Translations under genes and position numbers: made by a program
Assembly: GCF_017316305.2 (NCBI RefSeq)
Contig: NZ_CP147250.1
Span: forward strand, 2,231,001 to 2,295,000
Reading direction: 5' to 3'
DNA: 64,000 nucleotides
DNA from: Enterococcus sp. DIV1094
Lineage (GTDB): Bacteria; Bacillota; Bacilli; Lactobacillales; Enterococcaceae
In this document: in pieces, positions 9,016 to 17,396 of the stretch
Position numbering within the stretch: the first letter of the stretch is position 1
Layout of the letters: each line of letters begins with the position of its first letter
The notes under the pieces: generated by a model
Told to the model about the DNA's origin: nothing
Database searches by the model: none
The model's input: the letters and a program-made list of their open reading frames with translations, nothing else

Positions 9016-10488
9016 ATGAATACGATCAAACAATTGCTTAGTGAAATCGAGGGTTCATATTTCGAAGAATATACTGAGCTAGATCAAGAGGTCAATCAAC
9101 TTGAATATTTTTCAGGACATTTAAAACGTATGAAGGATTATTCTAAAACGATGTTTGTATGTATAACAAATGAGCGCCGACAATATATCAATCAGATGCG
9201 TCCAGTCAAATGGGCAGATGGAAATGATCAAATCAAAGGAAAAGAAAATCAGTTTGCTTTGATCGTCACGGAACATCCGATTGAAGACCCTTCTGTGACC
9301 ACACCGCAGTTTATTGTAAAAGATAGTTGGCGTTTCTTATTGGAGTTTGCTAATAAGATGCGTCAAAACTTTAAAAAACCGGTGATTGCGATTACTGGTT
9401 CAGCTGGGAAAACATCCACACGAATGATGATTACCCATGCGTTCAAAGAGGAAAAAGTTCTAGAAAATCGGGGCAATCACAATGTGAGATTTGCGATTCC
9501 TCTTTATTTAGGTCAGCTAGTCGGTGATTTTGATTTACTGAATTTAGAAGTATCGCTCAATGCGCTCAATACCTACGATACTGGTTCAATGTCTGATTTG
9601 ATACAACCTGATATAGCAATCGTTACCTCTATAGGAGAAGCCCATCTCAGTTCGTTAAAAACAACCAATAATGTGGCTTATTATAAGTCTAAAATTTTTG
9701 ACGGATTAAAAGAGAACGGAACAGCGATCATCAATACTGATATGGGTGCAGAAGAATTAGCCATCCTAGTTCAAGCGGCTGAAAAGAAAACGACGGATAT
9801 TTTGACTTATTCATTGTATGACACTAGTAGAGTGGTACATGTGTCATCGATTGAACAGAAGAAAGAATATTGTGAAGTAGGTGTCCATTTCTTTGATCAA
9901 AAAATCAAGATCCGCTTGAGCGTTCCTTCATCCGGTATGATTTCCAATGCATTGGCGACGCTGATTGCGATTTGGAAAATCAAGGGGGATGTTTCGGCTT
10001 ATATTTCTGCTTTTGAGACATTCAGACCACTACCTAAGGTTTTAGAAAAAAGCTTTTATTCGAATGAACCAACTTTCACTTTTATTGATGATACGCACAA
10101 TGCCTCGTTACCTTCTATGAAAAATGCAATCGAATACTTTAAAGCAGTTCGCCCGTTTTATGAAGGAAAGTCGATCTTAGTTTTGGGACAGATCGCTGAT
10201 CTGGGGAATACTTCTGCAAGTATTCATCAACAAGTGATGGAAGAACTAACAGATGTACCAGCAGATCATGTTTTTGGCTATGGGGAACATTTCAGAGAAT
10301 TATTCAACGAACAAAGTAAACATAAGCAAAACTACCAGTGGTTTGAAACGTTACCTGAGTTGACACAAAGTATCCAACAACAATTGACAAATGATAGTTT
10401 AGTCTTGGCAAAGGGATCTGTCACAGGAAGTGATTTCCATGAAATCGATAAGTATATTCGTCGTTTTTCTTTCAAAGAAATGGCGTGA
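9016..10488 (+). CDS. MurF-like Mur ligase family protein
   Basis: This is an ATP-dependent amide ligase of the Mur superfamily. The P-loop is ITGSAGKTSTR (about residues 126-136). The central domain carries the expected acidic/His motifs, and IDDTHNASLPSM (about residue 357) corresponds to the MurF DxYNAN region, with His-Asn-Ala-Ser in place of Tyr-Asn-Ala-Asn. The N-terminal uridine-binding domain is divergent, which argues against the canonical MurF and for another substrate, as in CapB/PgsB or cyanophycin-type ligases. The frame opens at an ATG at 8992 overlapping the previous stop; the ATG at 9016, after AGGTGG, is preferred. It is the last gene of the cassette and is followed by a terminator. 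Confidence 0.75.
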   Translation: MNTIKQLLSEIEGSYFEEYTELDQEVNQLEYFSGHLKRMKDYSKTMFVCITNERRQYINQMRPVKWADGNDQIKGKENQFALIVTEHPIEDPSVTTPQFIVKDSWRFLLEFANKMRQNFKKPVIAITGSAGKTSTRMMITHAFKEEKVLENRGNHNVRFAIPLYLGQLVGDFDLLNLEVSLNALNTYDTGSMSDLIQPDIAIVTSIGEAHLSSLKTTNNVAYYKSKIFDGLKENGTAIINTDMGAEELAILVQAAEKKTTDILTYSLYDTSRVVHVSSIEQKKEYCEVGVHFFDQKIKIRLSVPSSGMISNALATLIAIWKIKGDVSAYISAFETFRPLPKVLEKSFYSNEPTFTFIDDTHNASLPSMKNAIEYFKAVRPFYEGKSILVLGQIADLGNTSASIHQQVMEELTDVPADHVFGYGEHFRELFNEQSKHKQNYQWFETLPELTQSIQQQLTNDSLVLAKGSVTGSDFHEIDKYIRRFSFKEMA

Positions 10489-10516
10489 GCAAAGACGAAA
10501 GTAAGAATAAAGCAAG

Positions 10517-10621
10517 GAAGTTAGTCAAGCTAACTTTTCACTAATAGCCACTTTTAAGAATTCTTAAAAAGACGGAGAAGTCGAAAAAGGTTATTCCATT
10601 TTCGCTACTCTCCGTTTTTTT
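10517..10621 (+). terminator. cassette terminator with an 18-bp palindrome upstream
   Basis: Three structures follow the ligase gene: a 7-bp stem (AAGTTAG and CTAACTT, 10518-10536), a perfect 18-bp palindrome at 10552-10569 centred on GAATTC, and a stem starting ACGGAGA at 10572 that pairs with TCTCCGT and ends in a T-run to 10621. The last is a convincing intrinsic terminator. The remaining 290 bp up to the next gene are AT-rich and hold a probable -10 element (TATGATAAT, near 10764). Confidence 0.8.
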
Positions 10622-10912
10622 CATTGATGAAGCTTGGTTGAATGAATTCAATAAACTTCAGAAAAAAACTTTCGTCGTTTATTTATTTAGTAAAAAATCA
10701 TAAAAATCCAATAAAACGTATAAAAAGAATAGTATTCTTTCTTTTCTGAAAGAGCGCCCTATGGTATGATAATTAAGAATTTTACAAAAAATACATATAA
10801 ATCACGAAGATAAACACTACTTTTTAAACTTTTATTAGGATTTAGTGGGTGAATTGCTGAATGATTGGGTGTATGAGAGAATAGTTAAGAATATGTATGA
10901 CAGAGGTGTATT

Positions 10913-12121
10913 ATGAAGCGGTGGCAAAAAGTGATATTGACTTTATTAGGAATTATCGTACTACTCATCGGTGGAGTTTCAGCGTATGGGATCAAGTTTA
11001 TGGGAGAGGCAAGCCAGACAGTCAATCGAATCTCAAAACAATCTGACCGTGTATCAGCAAAACGGACGGATCGAGTGAGTATCGATGACCAGGAACCTTT
11101 TTCAGTATTATTATTAGGATTAGACACAGGAGGGCTTGGTCGTACGGAGCAAGGTCGATCCGATACGATGATGGTCGTGACCGTCAATCCACAACAAAAA
11201 AAATCAACGATCATTAGTTTGGACCGAGATATCTATACGAACATTGTCGGTTACGGGACAGTCGATAAGTTGAATCACGCTTATGCATTTGGTGGCGTCG
11301 AGATGGCAATGGATTCGATCGAACAATTACTCGATATTCCTATTGACCATTACGTCACGATCAATCTGGATGGGATGAAAGATTTGATCGATGCAGTAGG
11401 CGGGATCGAAATCGACAATAAGATCGACTTTACGTTAGATGGTGTCCATGTACCAGAAGGCAAGCAAACAGTTGATGGTGAAACTGGCTTGGCTTATGCA
11501 AGAATGCGTCATGAGGATCCGGAAGGCGATATTGGCCGACAAGCACGTCAACGAGAAGTAGTGACAAAAATCGTCAACAAAGTAGTCAGCTTGGATGGTG
11601 TAAGTAACTACCGCAAACTTTTAGATGCAGCTGGAAACAATGTGACGACCGATTTAGATTGGGATGATATGCTTGACATTGCAACGAATTATACCGACGC
11701 TTTCAAGACGATCAAACAAGACCAACTAAAAGGAAAAGACGCGACGATCAATGATGTATACTATCAAATCTTAGGTCAAAATGATTTGCTATCGATCCAA
11801 AATCAACTGAAGAAACAATTAGAGATCGAGCCAAGTGATACGTTACCTAATTTGAAAAACGATAATGCCTATATGATGTTTTATGATGACTCAGAAAATG
11901 TTGAAGGAGATACCACTGCCGACAGCACAACTGGAGATGGATCTGTTTATTCACAAGACACTAATCAATACGGCACTGATACGTATGGTCAGCAATCAAC
12001 ATACTCAGAAGACACCTCTCAGTATTATGACCCAAATCAATATAACCAACAGTACTATGATCCATACAGTGGACAACAAAACGATCAAAACACAGAGACT
12101 TGGACAGGTAATGGTTATTAA
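10913..12121 (+). CDS. LytR-CpsA-Psr (LCP) family protein
   Basis: LCP proteins transfer undecaprenyl-phosphate-linked polymers (wall teichoic acid, capsule, rhamnan) onto peptidoglycan outside the membrane. This 402-residue protein has one N-terminal transmembrane helix (residues 6-26) and an LCP domain from about residue 60 to 230 with the expected LLLGLD, GRSDTMMVV, ISLDRDI, KLNHAYAFGG and GLAYARMRHEDPEGDIGRQ (pyrophosphate-binding Arg/Asp) motifs. The last 80 residues are a low-complexity Gln/Tyr/Asp/Thr tail outside the domain. It is monocistronic, with its own terminator. Its position beside the MurF-like cassette suggests a shared envelope theme but not proven co-function. Confidence 0.92.
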   Translation: MKRWQKVILTLLGIIVLLIGGVSAYGIKFMGEASQTVNRISKQSDRVSAKRTDRVSIDDQEPFSVLLLGLDTGGLGRTEQGRSDTMMVVTVNPQQKKSTIISLDRDIYTNIVGYGTVDKLNHAYAFGGVEMAMDSIEQLLDIPIDHYVTINLDGMKDLIDAVGGIEIDNKIDFTLDGVHVPEGKQTVDGETGLAYARMRHEDPEGDIGRQARQREVVTKIVNKVVSLDGVSNYRKLLDAAGNNVTTDLDWDDMLDIATNYTDAFKTIKQDQLKGKDATINDVYYQILGQNDLLSIQNQLKKQLEIEPSDTLPNLKNDNAYMMFYDDSENVEGDTTADSTTGDGSVYSQDTNQYGTDTYGQQSTYSEDTSQYYDPNQYNQQYYDPYSGQQNDQNTETWTGNGY

Positions 12122-12159
12122 CAAAGCTTTGTGACCAACAGCGTGAATCAAATAAATCG

Positions 12160-12205
12160 ATATCGGAACTTAGAGGAAATTTCCTTTAAATTCCGATATT
12201 TTTTT
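12160..12205 (+). terminator. terminator of the LCP gene
   Basis: ATATCGGAA (12160-12168) pairs with TTCCGATAT (12191-12199), with further pairing inside, and a T-run follows. Confidence 0.85.
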
Positions 12206-12516
12206 ATTTTTTACGTTATTAAATCGTTATTTATAATCCTTTAAAATTATTGTTTTTAAAATAAAAAAATATTCGATATATTTAGTAGATATTTTTTTTT
12301 CACGTTTTTGCCTATTTATCAGCACTCAATTCGATTTTGTCTCTGGTTTTAATCATAATAGAGACTTGAACTGTTTTTCAGAATTTTTATTCTTAAATTA
12401 AAAAACGTTAATTCTTATAAAAAAATGTTATATTTTTATTTTTAATTTGTTATGATATCGATGTGCAAGAGAAGTACATAGCACAAGAAAAATGTTGATG
12501 GGGGAAATACATACTA
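12206..12516 (+). promoter_or_regulatory. AT-rich promoter region of the first chitinase locus
   Basis: The region contains a cre-like element (TAAAAAACGTTAAT, 12399-12412) and, further on, a block (TTATAAAAAAATGTTATATT, near 12415-12434) also present in front of the intact chitinase. A likely -10 element is TATGAT at 12451. The shared block suggests that both chitinase copies had the same regulation. Catabolite control by CcpA is inferred. Confidence 0.45.
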
Positions 12517-13757
12517 ATGAAAAGAAATATTCGTCTAAAAAAATTACTAGCTGGAGCTGCATTATGTAGTCTGCTCGTTGCACCGTTGTTTTTGAATGAA
12601 CAACAAAGTGCAGCCACAGAACAAACACTTAAAGCAACACCTGATTTTGGCGTAGGTCAAGGAATCGAATGGCCAGAGCAAGTCGTTGCACCGTTTGTCG
12701 ATATGACTGCCTACACTTCAGGTACAGACCTATCGAACAATGGCGCGTTGAATCTAGCAGCAATCGCACAGGAAACAGGACAAAAATTCTTTAATTTAGG
12801 CTTCATGCAAGCAAAAGGAATCAAAAATGGCAAGATCGATTGGGCGTGGGGTGGATTTGCCGGATTAAGTGAAAACGACAGCGATCAATGGCAATATGAA
12901 GGAATCAAGAAAACGATCCGTGAATTAAGAGAAATTGGTGGAGATGCTGCAGTTTCATTTGGTGGATTGAACACTGGTGCTTTCTGGGAAGTCAGTCATG
13001 ACGAAGATATGCTGTATGATGCGTATATGGAAGTGATCCAAGGCTATGGCTTTACCCGTGTTGATTTTGACGTTGAAGCAGGTGCGATGGGTTATTCAGA
13101 AAACTTAGTGAATGCAAAAGCGGTCAAACGTCTACAAGATACAACAGGTGTTCAAGTTACATTGACATTGCCAGTAATGCCAACTGGTTTGATCTCAACT
13201 GGTTTATCTGTATTACAAGCAATGACCGTGTAGCAAAATATAACTTGAGATTATTAGGGAATGGACAAACGATCAATGTCACAACTACTTCTCTTTCATA
13301 CGCATTCACAAACTTAAAAGATGATACAGAATATACTGTAGAAATCAATGCAGAAGATCGTTCTGGAAATATTTCAGATACGGCAAAAGTAGCATTTACA
13401 ACTTTAGCGGATGTAGTAGATCCTGGCGAGCCGGGAGAACCAGGAGAGGCTCCTGCATGGGAAGCGACAAAAGTTTACCTAAGCGGTGATGTTGTTTCTT
13501 ATAAAGGTGCATTATACCGTGCCAAATATTGGACACAAAACAATATTCCAAGTGAGTCAGGTTTGTATGGTCCTTGGGAATTGATTTCAGGAACGCCAGA
13601 AGGTGGCGATGAGATTGCCGCGTGGGATGCGAATAAAGTTTATGTACAAGGAAATCGAGTGACATATAACGGTATCGTTTATGAAGCACAATATTGGACA
13701 CAAAACAATATTCCAAGTGAATCTGGGTTATACGGTCCTTGGAAACAGGTTGGATAA
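12517..13757 (+). pseudogene. GH18 chitinase pseudogene (internal deletion and frameshift)
   Basis: The 5' part (12517-13233) encodes a signal peptide and the first two thirds of a GH18 domain with the catalytic VDFDVE motif; it closely matches the intact chitinase at 14717-16267. After VLQA the frame runs into a TAG at 13231-13233. In the +1-shifted frame the sequence resumes as NDRVAKYNLRL, matching the start of the fibronectin-III module of the intact copy. Compared with that copy about 499 bp are missing, which removes the end of the catalytic barrel and shifts the frame. The 3' part still encodes the FnIII module and two tandem CBM5/12-like chitin-binding modules; the intact paralogue has one. 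A truncated secreted product could still be made, but it would lack a complete barrel. Confidence 0.88.
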
Positions 13758-13780
13758 AATATTAAATAATAGTTAATAAC

Positions 13781-13816
13781 AAAAAGCTACGTGAATTGCT
13801 CACGTAGCTTTTTTCA
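13781..13816. terminator. bidirectional terminator
   Basis: AAAAAGCTACGTGA (13781-13794) pairs perfectly with TCACGTAGCTTTTT (13800-13813). A and T runs on both sides serve the pseudogene and the convergent tspO gene. Confidence 0.9.
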
Positions 13817-13865
13817 TCGTTCAATGATTCAAGCGAATAAGTTGTTATCAGCTAAAATCTCTCTA

Positions 13866-14348
13866 TTAATTCAAAATAAAAATCGCGTAATTCAAGATGG
13901 ATGCGAAAAATACCCATAAATAATAAGGGATCGTCAACCACATTGCTGCGCGGTTGTGCAACCATAAATGATACAGCAAAGCGGTTAAGAAAATCATCAA
14001 TAAAGTGATATCGATAGCAGAAATCAAAGTATTTTCAAGATTGAAGAATATAGCCGACCACAAAAGGTTGAAGATGAGTTGGATAGTAAAGAGCCAGAGT
14101 AGTCTAGTACGATGTTTCTGATTTTGTGTATTTAAAATGAAGTACAATGAAATACCAATTAAAACATAGAGGACTGTCCACATTGGGCCAAAAATCCAAC
14201 TAGGTGGTGCAAAAGCTGGGAGTTGTAATGAGTAATAATAGCTTCCTGGGTTACCACTAAGGATACCAGATAAGAAACCTAAGGCTACGATTCCGATAAT
14301 ACAAACCCATAAACGATAATCTTTTAATCGATTCATAGTGTATGTCAT
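13866..14348 (-). CDS. tspO: TspO/MBR family tryptophan-rich membrane protein
   Basis: This 160-residue protein has five transmembrane helices and the conserved TspO pattern: LPAFAPPSWIFGPMWTVLYV in the first loop/second helix, and the W-x-x-I-F-F-N-L and LTALLYHLW segments further on. TspO proteins bind porphyrins and related ligands and act in stress and tetrapyrrole handling; the role in Firmicutes is unclear. The ATG at 14348 is preferred over upstream codons because AAAGGAG lies correctly before it. It lies, in opposite orientation, between the two chitinase copies, so it interrupts what looks like a duplicated chitinase locus. Confidence 0.9.
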   Translation of the reverse strand: MTYTMNRLKDYRLWVCIIGIVALGFLSGILSGNPGSYYYSLQLPAFAPPSWIFGPMWTVLYVLIGISLYFILNTQNQKHRTRLLWLFTIQLIFNLLWSAIFFNLENTLISAIDITLLMIFLTALLYHLWLHNRAAMWLTIPYYLWVFFASILNYAIFILN

Positions 14349-14716
14349 AAGATAAACTCCTTTCTTTAAACAGTTTACCACAACATTTTATAACAACACC
14401 TATTAATGCTTGTGTATTTTTTAAGTTATTTTATTTTTAGCTAATATAGCAACCATTTTGCTAGGTAGTAGACTTGAACGATTCTTGATTCCCTTTTAAA
14501 AATGGTTTAAACGTTGATATATTAGCGTTGTTGCAATACCGTACATTGGATTTTAAATTTACCAACTTGACTAAAAAAAGAAAAGAAAACGATTAAATAA
14601 CTCTAATTTCTTTTATAAAATGTTATATTATTATTGTCTGTCTGATATCATGGATTTTGTAATCGATTACGAAAAATAGGGAAATGAATTAGTTGAATGG
14701 GGAGAGTTTGAAAAAG
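14349..14716 (+). promoter_or_regulatory. divergent promoter region, tspO / chitinase
   Basis: This AT-rich region holds a cre-like element (AGAAAACGATTAAA, 14584-14597) followed by a block near 14612-14632 (TTATAAAATGTTATATTATT) that matches the region in front of the pseudogene copy. The palindromic GTAATCGATTAC (14660-14671) lies further downstream. Catabolite and substrate control of the chitinase is inferred. Confidence 0.45.
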
Positions 14717-16267
14717 ATGAAGAAAAAAGGGTTAAAAAGAGTATTAGCTGGAGCAGCTTTATGTAGTTTGCTAGTTGCACCTTTATTTTTGAATGAAGAG
14801 CAAGGGGCAGCAACAGAACAAACAATTCGCGCAACACCTGATTTTGGTGTAGGGCAAGGAATCGAGTGGCCAGAACAAGTTGTCGCACCGTTCGTGGATA
14901 TCACTGCTTACACTTCAGATGCAGAGCTATCGAATAAGGGTGCCTTGAATATGGCGGCGATCGCAAGAGAAACCGGTCAACGTTTCTTTAATCTAGGATT
15001 TATGCAAGCAAGAGGAATCAAAAATGGTAAAGTTGATTGGGCTTGGGGAAGTTTTGCTGGATTAAGTGAAAGTGACAGCGATCAATGGCAATACGAAGGA
15101 ATCAAACAATCGATCCGTGAATTAAGAGAAGTAGGCGGAGATGCTGCGGTATCATTCGGTGGATTGAATTCCGGTGCATTCTGGGAAGTAACGCAAGATG
15201 AAGACATGCTTTATGATGCCTACATGGAAGTGATCCAAGGGTATGGTTTTACACGCATCGATTTTGATGTAGAAGCAGCAGCAATGGGATATCACGAGAA
15301 TCTAGCAAATGCAAAAGCAGTAAAACGTCTTCAAGATGCGACTGGTGTTGATGTTACTCTGACACTGCCAGTTATGCCGACAGGTTTGATTTCAACCGGC
15401 TTAGCTGTATTACAAGCATATTTAGAAGCAGGCGTGGATTTAACAAATGTTAATATCATGACGATGTGCTATGGATCTAGCGTTCCAGATTATGCACAAG
15501 GTTCATTAGATGCAGTCGATAATACAATGGTCCAACTGAAAAATCATTACAAGCAGTATGCTGGTAAAACATTGACTGATGAGCAAGCATATGCCAAGTT
15601 AGGTACAACACCTTCTGTCGGATTTGAGAATGAACAACATCCTTACTTTACAACAGACATGTTCAATCTAGTCGTACAACATGCAAAAGAACGTAAAATC
15701 GGCATGGTTTCTTACTGGTCAATGAACCGTGATGCAAAAGTAGACGGCGGGCAAGGACAAGTGAAAAATCAATATGAGTTCTTAACGGTTGGTCAAAGAT
15801 TCACAGATAATTCCGAAATGCCGGAAGATACGCAAAAACCATCAACACCAACAAATCTGAGCTCAGATTTTATTACAACACAACGCGCACGTATCAATTG
15901 GACAGCATCAACAGACAATGATCGCATCGCTCGCTATAACCTAAAATTGACAGGCGCAGGCGAAACAGTTGCAGCGACAACAATGGCTGTTTCTCATACA
16001 TTTGAAAAATTAAAGAGTAATACGACATATACAGTGGAAGTCATCGCGGAAGATCGTTCTGGAAATCTTTCAGATGCAGCAACCTATACTTTTACAACAC
16101 TTGAAGAATCTGAATCAACTCTTCCAACTTGGGATCCTACAACGATTTACTTAGGTGGGGAACGTGTTACATACGAAGGATTGATTTATGAAGCAAGATA
16201 TTGGACACAAAATGATATCCCAAGTGAATCAGGACCTTATGGCCCCTGGAAACTTGTAACTAACTAA
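14717..16267 (+). CDS. secreted GH18 chitinase with FnIII and CBM5/12 modules
   Basis: This family 18 glycoside hydrolase cleaves chitin or chito-oligosaccharides, or the GlcNAc-beta-1,4 links of glycans, outside the cell. The 516-residue protein has a signal peptide (residues 1 to about 32), a GH18 barrel (about 40-370) with the catalytic IDFDVE motif and general acid Glu186, a fibronectin-III module (about 385-465) and one C-terminal CBM5/12-like module with the aromatic WDPTTIYLGGERVTY and YWTQNDIPS motifs. The frame extends upstream to a TTG at 14693; the ATG at 14717, aligned with the paralogue and after GGGGAG, is chosen. It lies about 370 bp upstream of the LPMO gene, as in E. faecalis where a GH18 enzyme and an AA10 enzyme are neighbours. 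Confidence 0.92.
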   Translation: MKKKGLKRVLAGAALCSLLVAPLFLNEEQGAATEQTIRATPDFGVGQGIEWPEQVVAPFVDITAYTSDAELSNKGALNMAAIARETGQRFFNLGFMQARGIKNGKVDWAWGSFAGLSESDSDQWQYEGIKQSIRELREVGGDAAVSFGGLNSGAFWEVTQDEDMLYDAYMEVIQGYGFTRIDFDVEAAAMGYHENLANAKAVKRLQDATGVDVTLTLPVMPTGLISTGLAVLQAYLEAGVDLTNVNIMTMCYGSSVPDYAQGSLDAVDNTMVQLKNHYKQYAGKTLTDEQAYAKLGTTPSVGFENEQHPYFTTDMFNLVVQHAKERKIGMVSYWSMNRDAKVDGGQGQVKNQYEFLTVGQRFTDNSEMPEDTQKPSTPTNLSSDFITTQRARINWTASTDNDRIARYNLKLTGAGETVAATTMAVSHTFEKLKSNTTYTVEVIAEDRSGNLSDAATYTFTTLEESESTLPTWDPTTIYLGGERVTYEGLIYEARYWTQNDIPSESGPYGPWKLVTN

Positions 16268-16377
16268 TAGATAAATTTCATATTACTCTATAGATAAAAA
16301 TGATGATATTTTATAATTTTTACTAATCGCTCGGATTTTTGATCAAGATTCAAGTTATTATTTAAATAGATGAATAA

Positions 16378-16414
16378 GATAGAAGAGTGCATGAAGTGCT
16401 CTTCTATTTTTTTT
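16378..16414 (+). terminator. terminator of the chitinase gene
   Basis: ATAGAAGAG and CTCTTCTAT pair around a short loop and are followed by a run of eight T residues. Confidence 0.88.
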
Positions 16415-16498
16415 GAAAAAACATATTTTATTTTAAATATTAAGAAAATATTAATTATAGAACAGGTGTACTTTTAATTAATGCGAGTTAAATTACTA

Positions 16499-16604
16499 AG
16501 AAAACGTTGATAAAACAATCTTTTTTAATGTATTTGGAATTTGTATTCAGTCGAACAAAATTATAAAAGCATAACGTTTGTTTTATATTTAGAAAACGTT
16601 TACA
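16499..16604 (+). promoter_or_regulatory. two cre-like sites before the LPMO gene
   Basis: AGAAAACGTTTACA (16591-16604) fits the Gram-positive catabolite-responsive element well, and AGAAAACGTTGATA (16499-16512) is a second, weaker copy. The first lies about 30 bases before the start codon, within the likely promoter or early leader, a position that usually gives CcpA repression. Confidence 0.6.
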
Positions 16605-16634
16605 ATGAACCTATCAAAAAGAGGAGGTTCAATT

Positions 16635-17213
16635 ATGAAAAAGTTTAGTGTTATGATGTTTGTTGGTATTGTTATGTTAGGTTTGTTTGGTTTCGGAACA
16701 TCGGGTTACGCACATGGTTATGTAACATCTCCAGGTAGTCGTGCTTATTTTGGTACAGCTGCTGCAGGAAATTTAAATCAGAACGTTGGTCGTGCGCAAT
16801 GGGAACCACAAAGTATTGAAGCGACTAAAAATACATTTATCGATGGTAAAATCGCTAGTGCTGGTGTCAGTGGATTTGAACCTTTGGATGAACAAACAGC
16901 AACGCGCTGGCATAAAAGTGTAATCAATCCTGGTTCATTGAATATCACTTGGAACTTGACTGCACAACACCGTACGAGTACTTGGGACTACTATATGACG
17001 AAATCAGGTTGGAATCCAAATCAACCATTGAAATTCAGCGATTTTGAATTGATTGCAAAAATCGATGATAAAGCAACGATTCCACCAAAAACAGTGAACC
17101 AAACAATCACTGTGCCTCAAGACAGAAAAGGCTACAACGTGATTTTAGCTGTTTGGAATATTTCAGATACAACAAATGCATTCTATCAAGTTATCGATGT
17201 CAACGTCCAATAG
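16635..17213 (+). CDS. AA10 lytic polysaccharide monooxygenase (chitin-binding)
   Basis: This secreted copper enzyme cleaves crystalline chitin oxidatively. The 192-residue protein has a signal peptide ending GYA, with cleavage before His27, so the mature protein starts HGYVTSPGSR with the His1 of the copper brace. The second brace residue is His112 in TAQHRTSTWDYY. It is a single-domain enzyme like the E. faecalis AA10 protein. The start at 16635 follows AGAGGAGG at ideal spacing; an upstream ATG at 16605 has no such site. It has its own cre sites and terminator and works with the neighbouring GH18 chitinase. Confidence 0.95.
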   Translation: MKKFSVMMFVGIVMLGLFGFGTSGYAHGYVTSPGSRAYFGTAAAGNLNQNVGRAQWEPQSIEATKNTFIDGKIASAGVSGFEPLDEQTATRWHKSVINPGSLNITWNLTAQHRTSTWDYYMTKSGWNPNQPLKFSDFELIAKIDDKATIPPKTVNQTITVPQDRKGYNVILAVWNISDTTNAFYQVIDVNVQ

Positions 17214-17255
17214 GCAATACTTAAAGAGAAACCTTTTTAACTGATCATATAAAAG

Positions 17256-17304
17256 AACACCAATGAAGAGACTATTCGTTTTCGCTTCATTGGTGTTTAT
17301 TTTT
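17256..17304 (+). terminator. terminator of the LPMO gene
   Basis: AACACCAATGAAG (17256-17268) pairs perfectly with CTTCATTGGTGTT (17285-17297), followed by a T-rich tail. Confidence 0.9.
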
Positions 17305-17323
17305 CCGTTCATGATCTCATTTT

Positions 17324-17352
17324 TTGGCTAAGCCTCGCTTGTATTGTATGAT
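17324..17352 (+). promoter_or_regulatory. sigma-A promoter of the DUF697 gene
   Basis: TTGGCT (17324-17329) and TATGAT (17347-17352) are separated by 17 bp. The gene starts 45 bases downstream after GGAGG. Confidence 0.6.
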
Positions 17353-17396
17353 AGAAGTAAGGATAACAAAAATGGACGGATCACGGAGGAAATCAA

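Noticed and set aside
7077..10488. Poly-gamma-glutamate capsule operon (CapBCA).
   Set aside because: The Mur-type ligase fits CapB only superficially, and no CapC or CapA homologue is present; a different envelope role is more likely.
9016..10488. Canonical MurF of peptidoglycan synthesis.
   Set aside because: The N-terminal domain is divergent, the DxYNAN motif is altered and the neighbours are not division/wall genes; kept as MurF-like only.
13245..13757. A separate FnIII-CBM gene downstream of the truncated chitinase.
   Set aside because: It begins at a TTG without a ribosome-binding site and continues the deleted chitinase in a shifted frame, so it is treated as the 3' part of the pseudogene.
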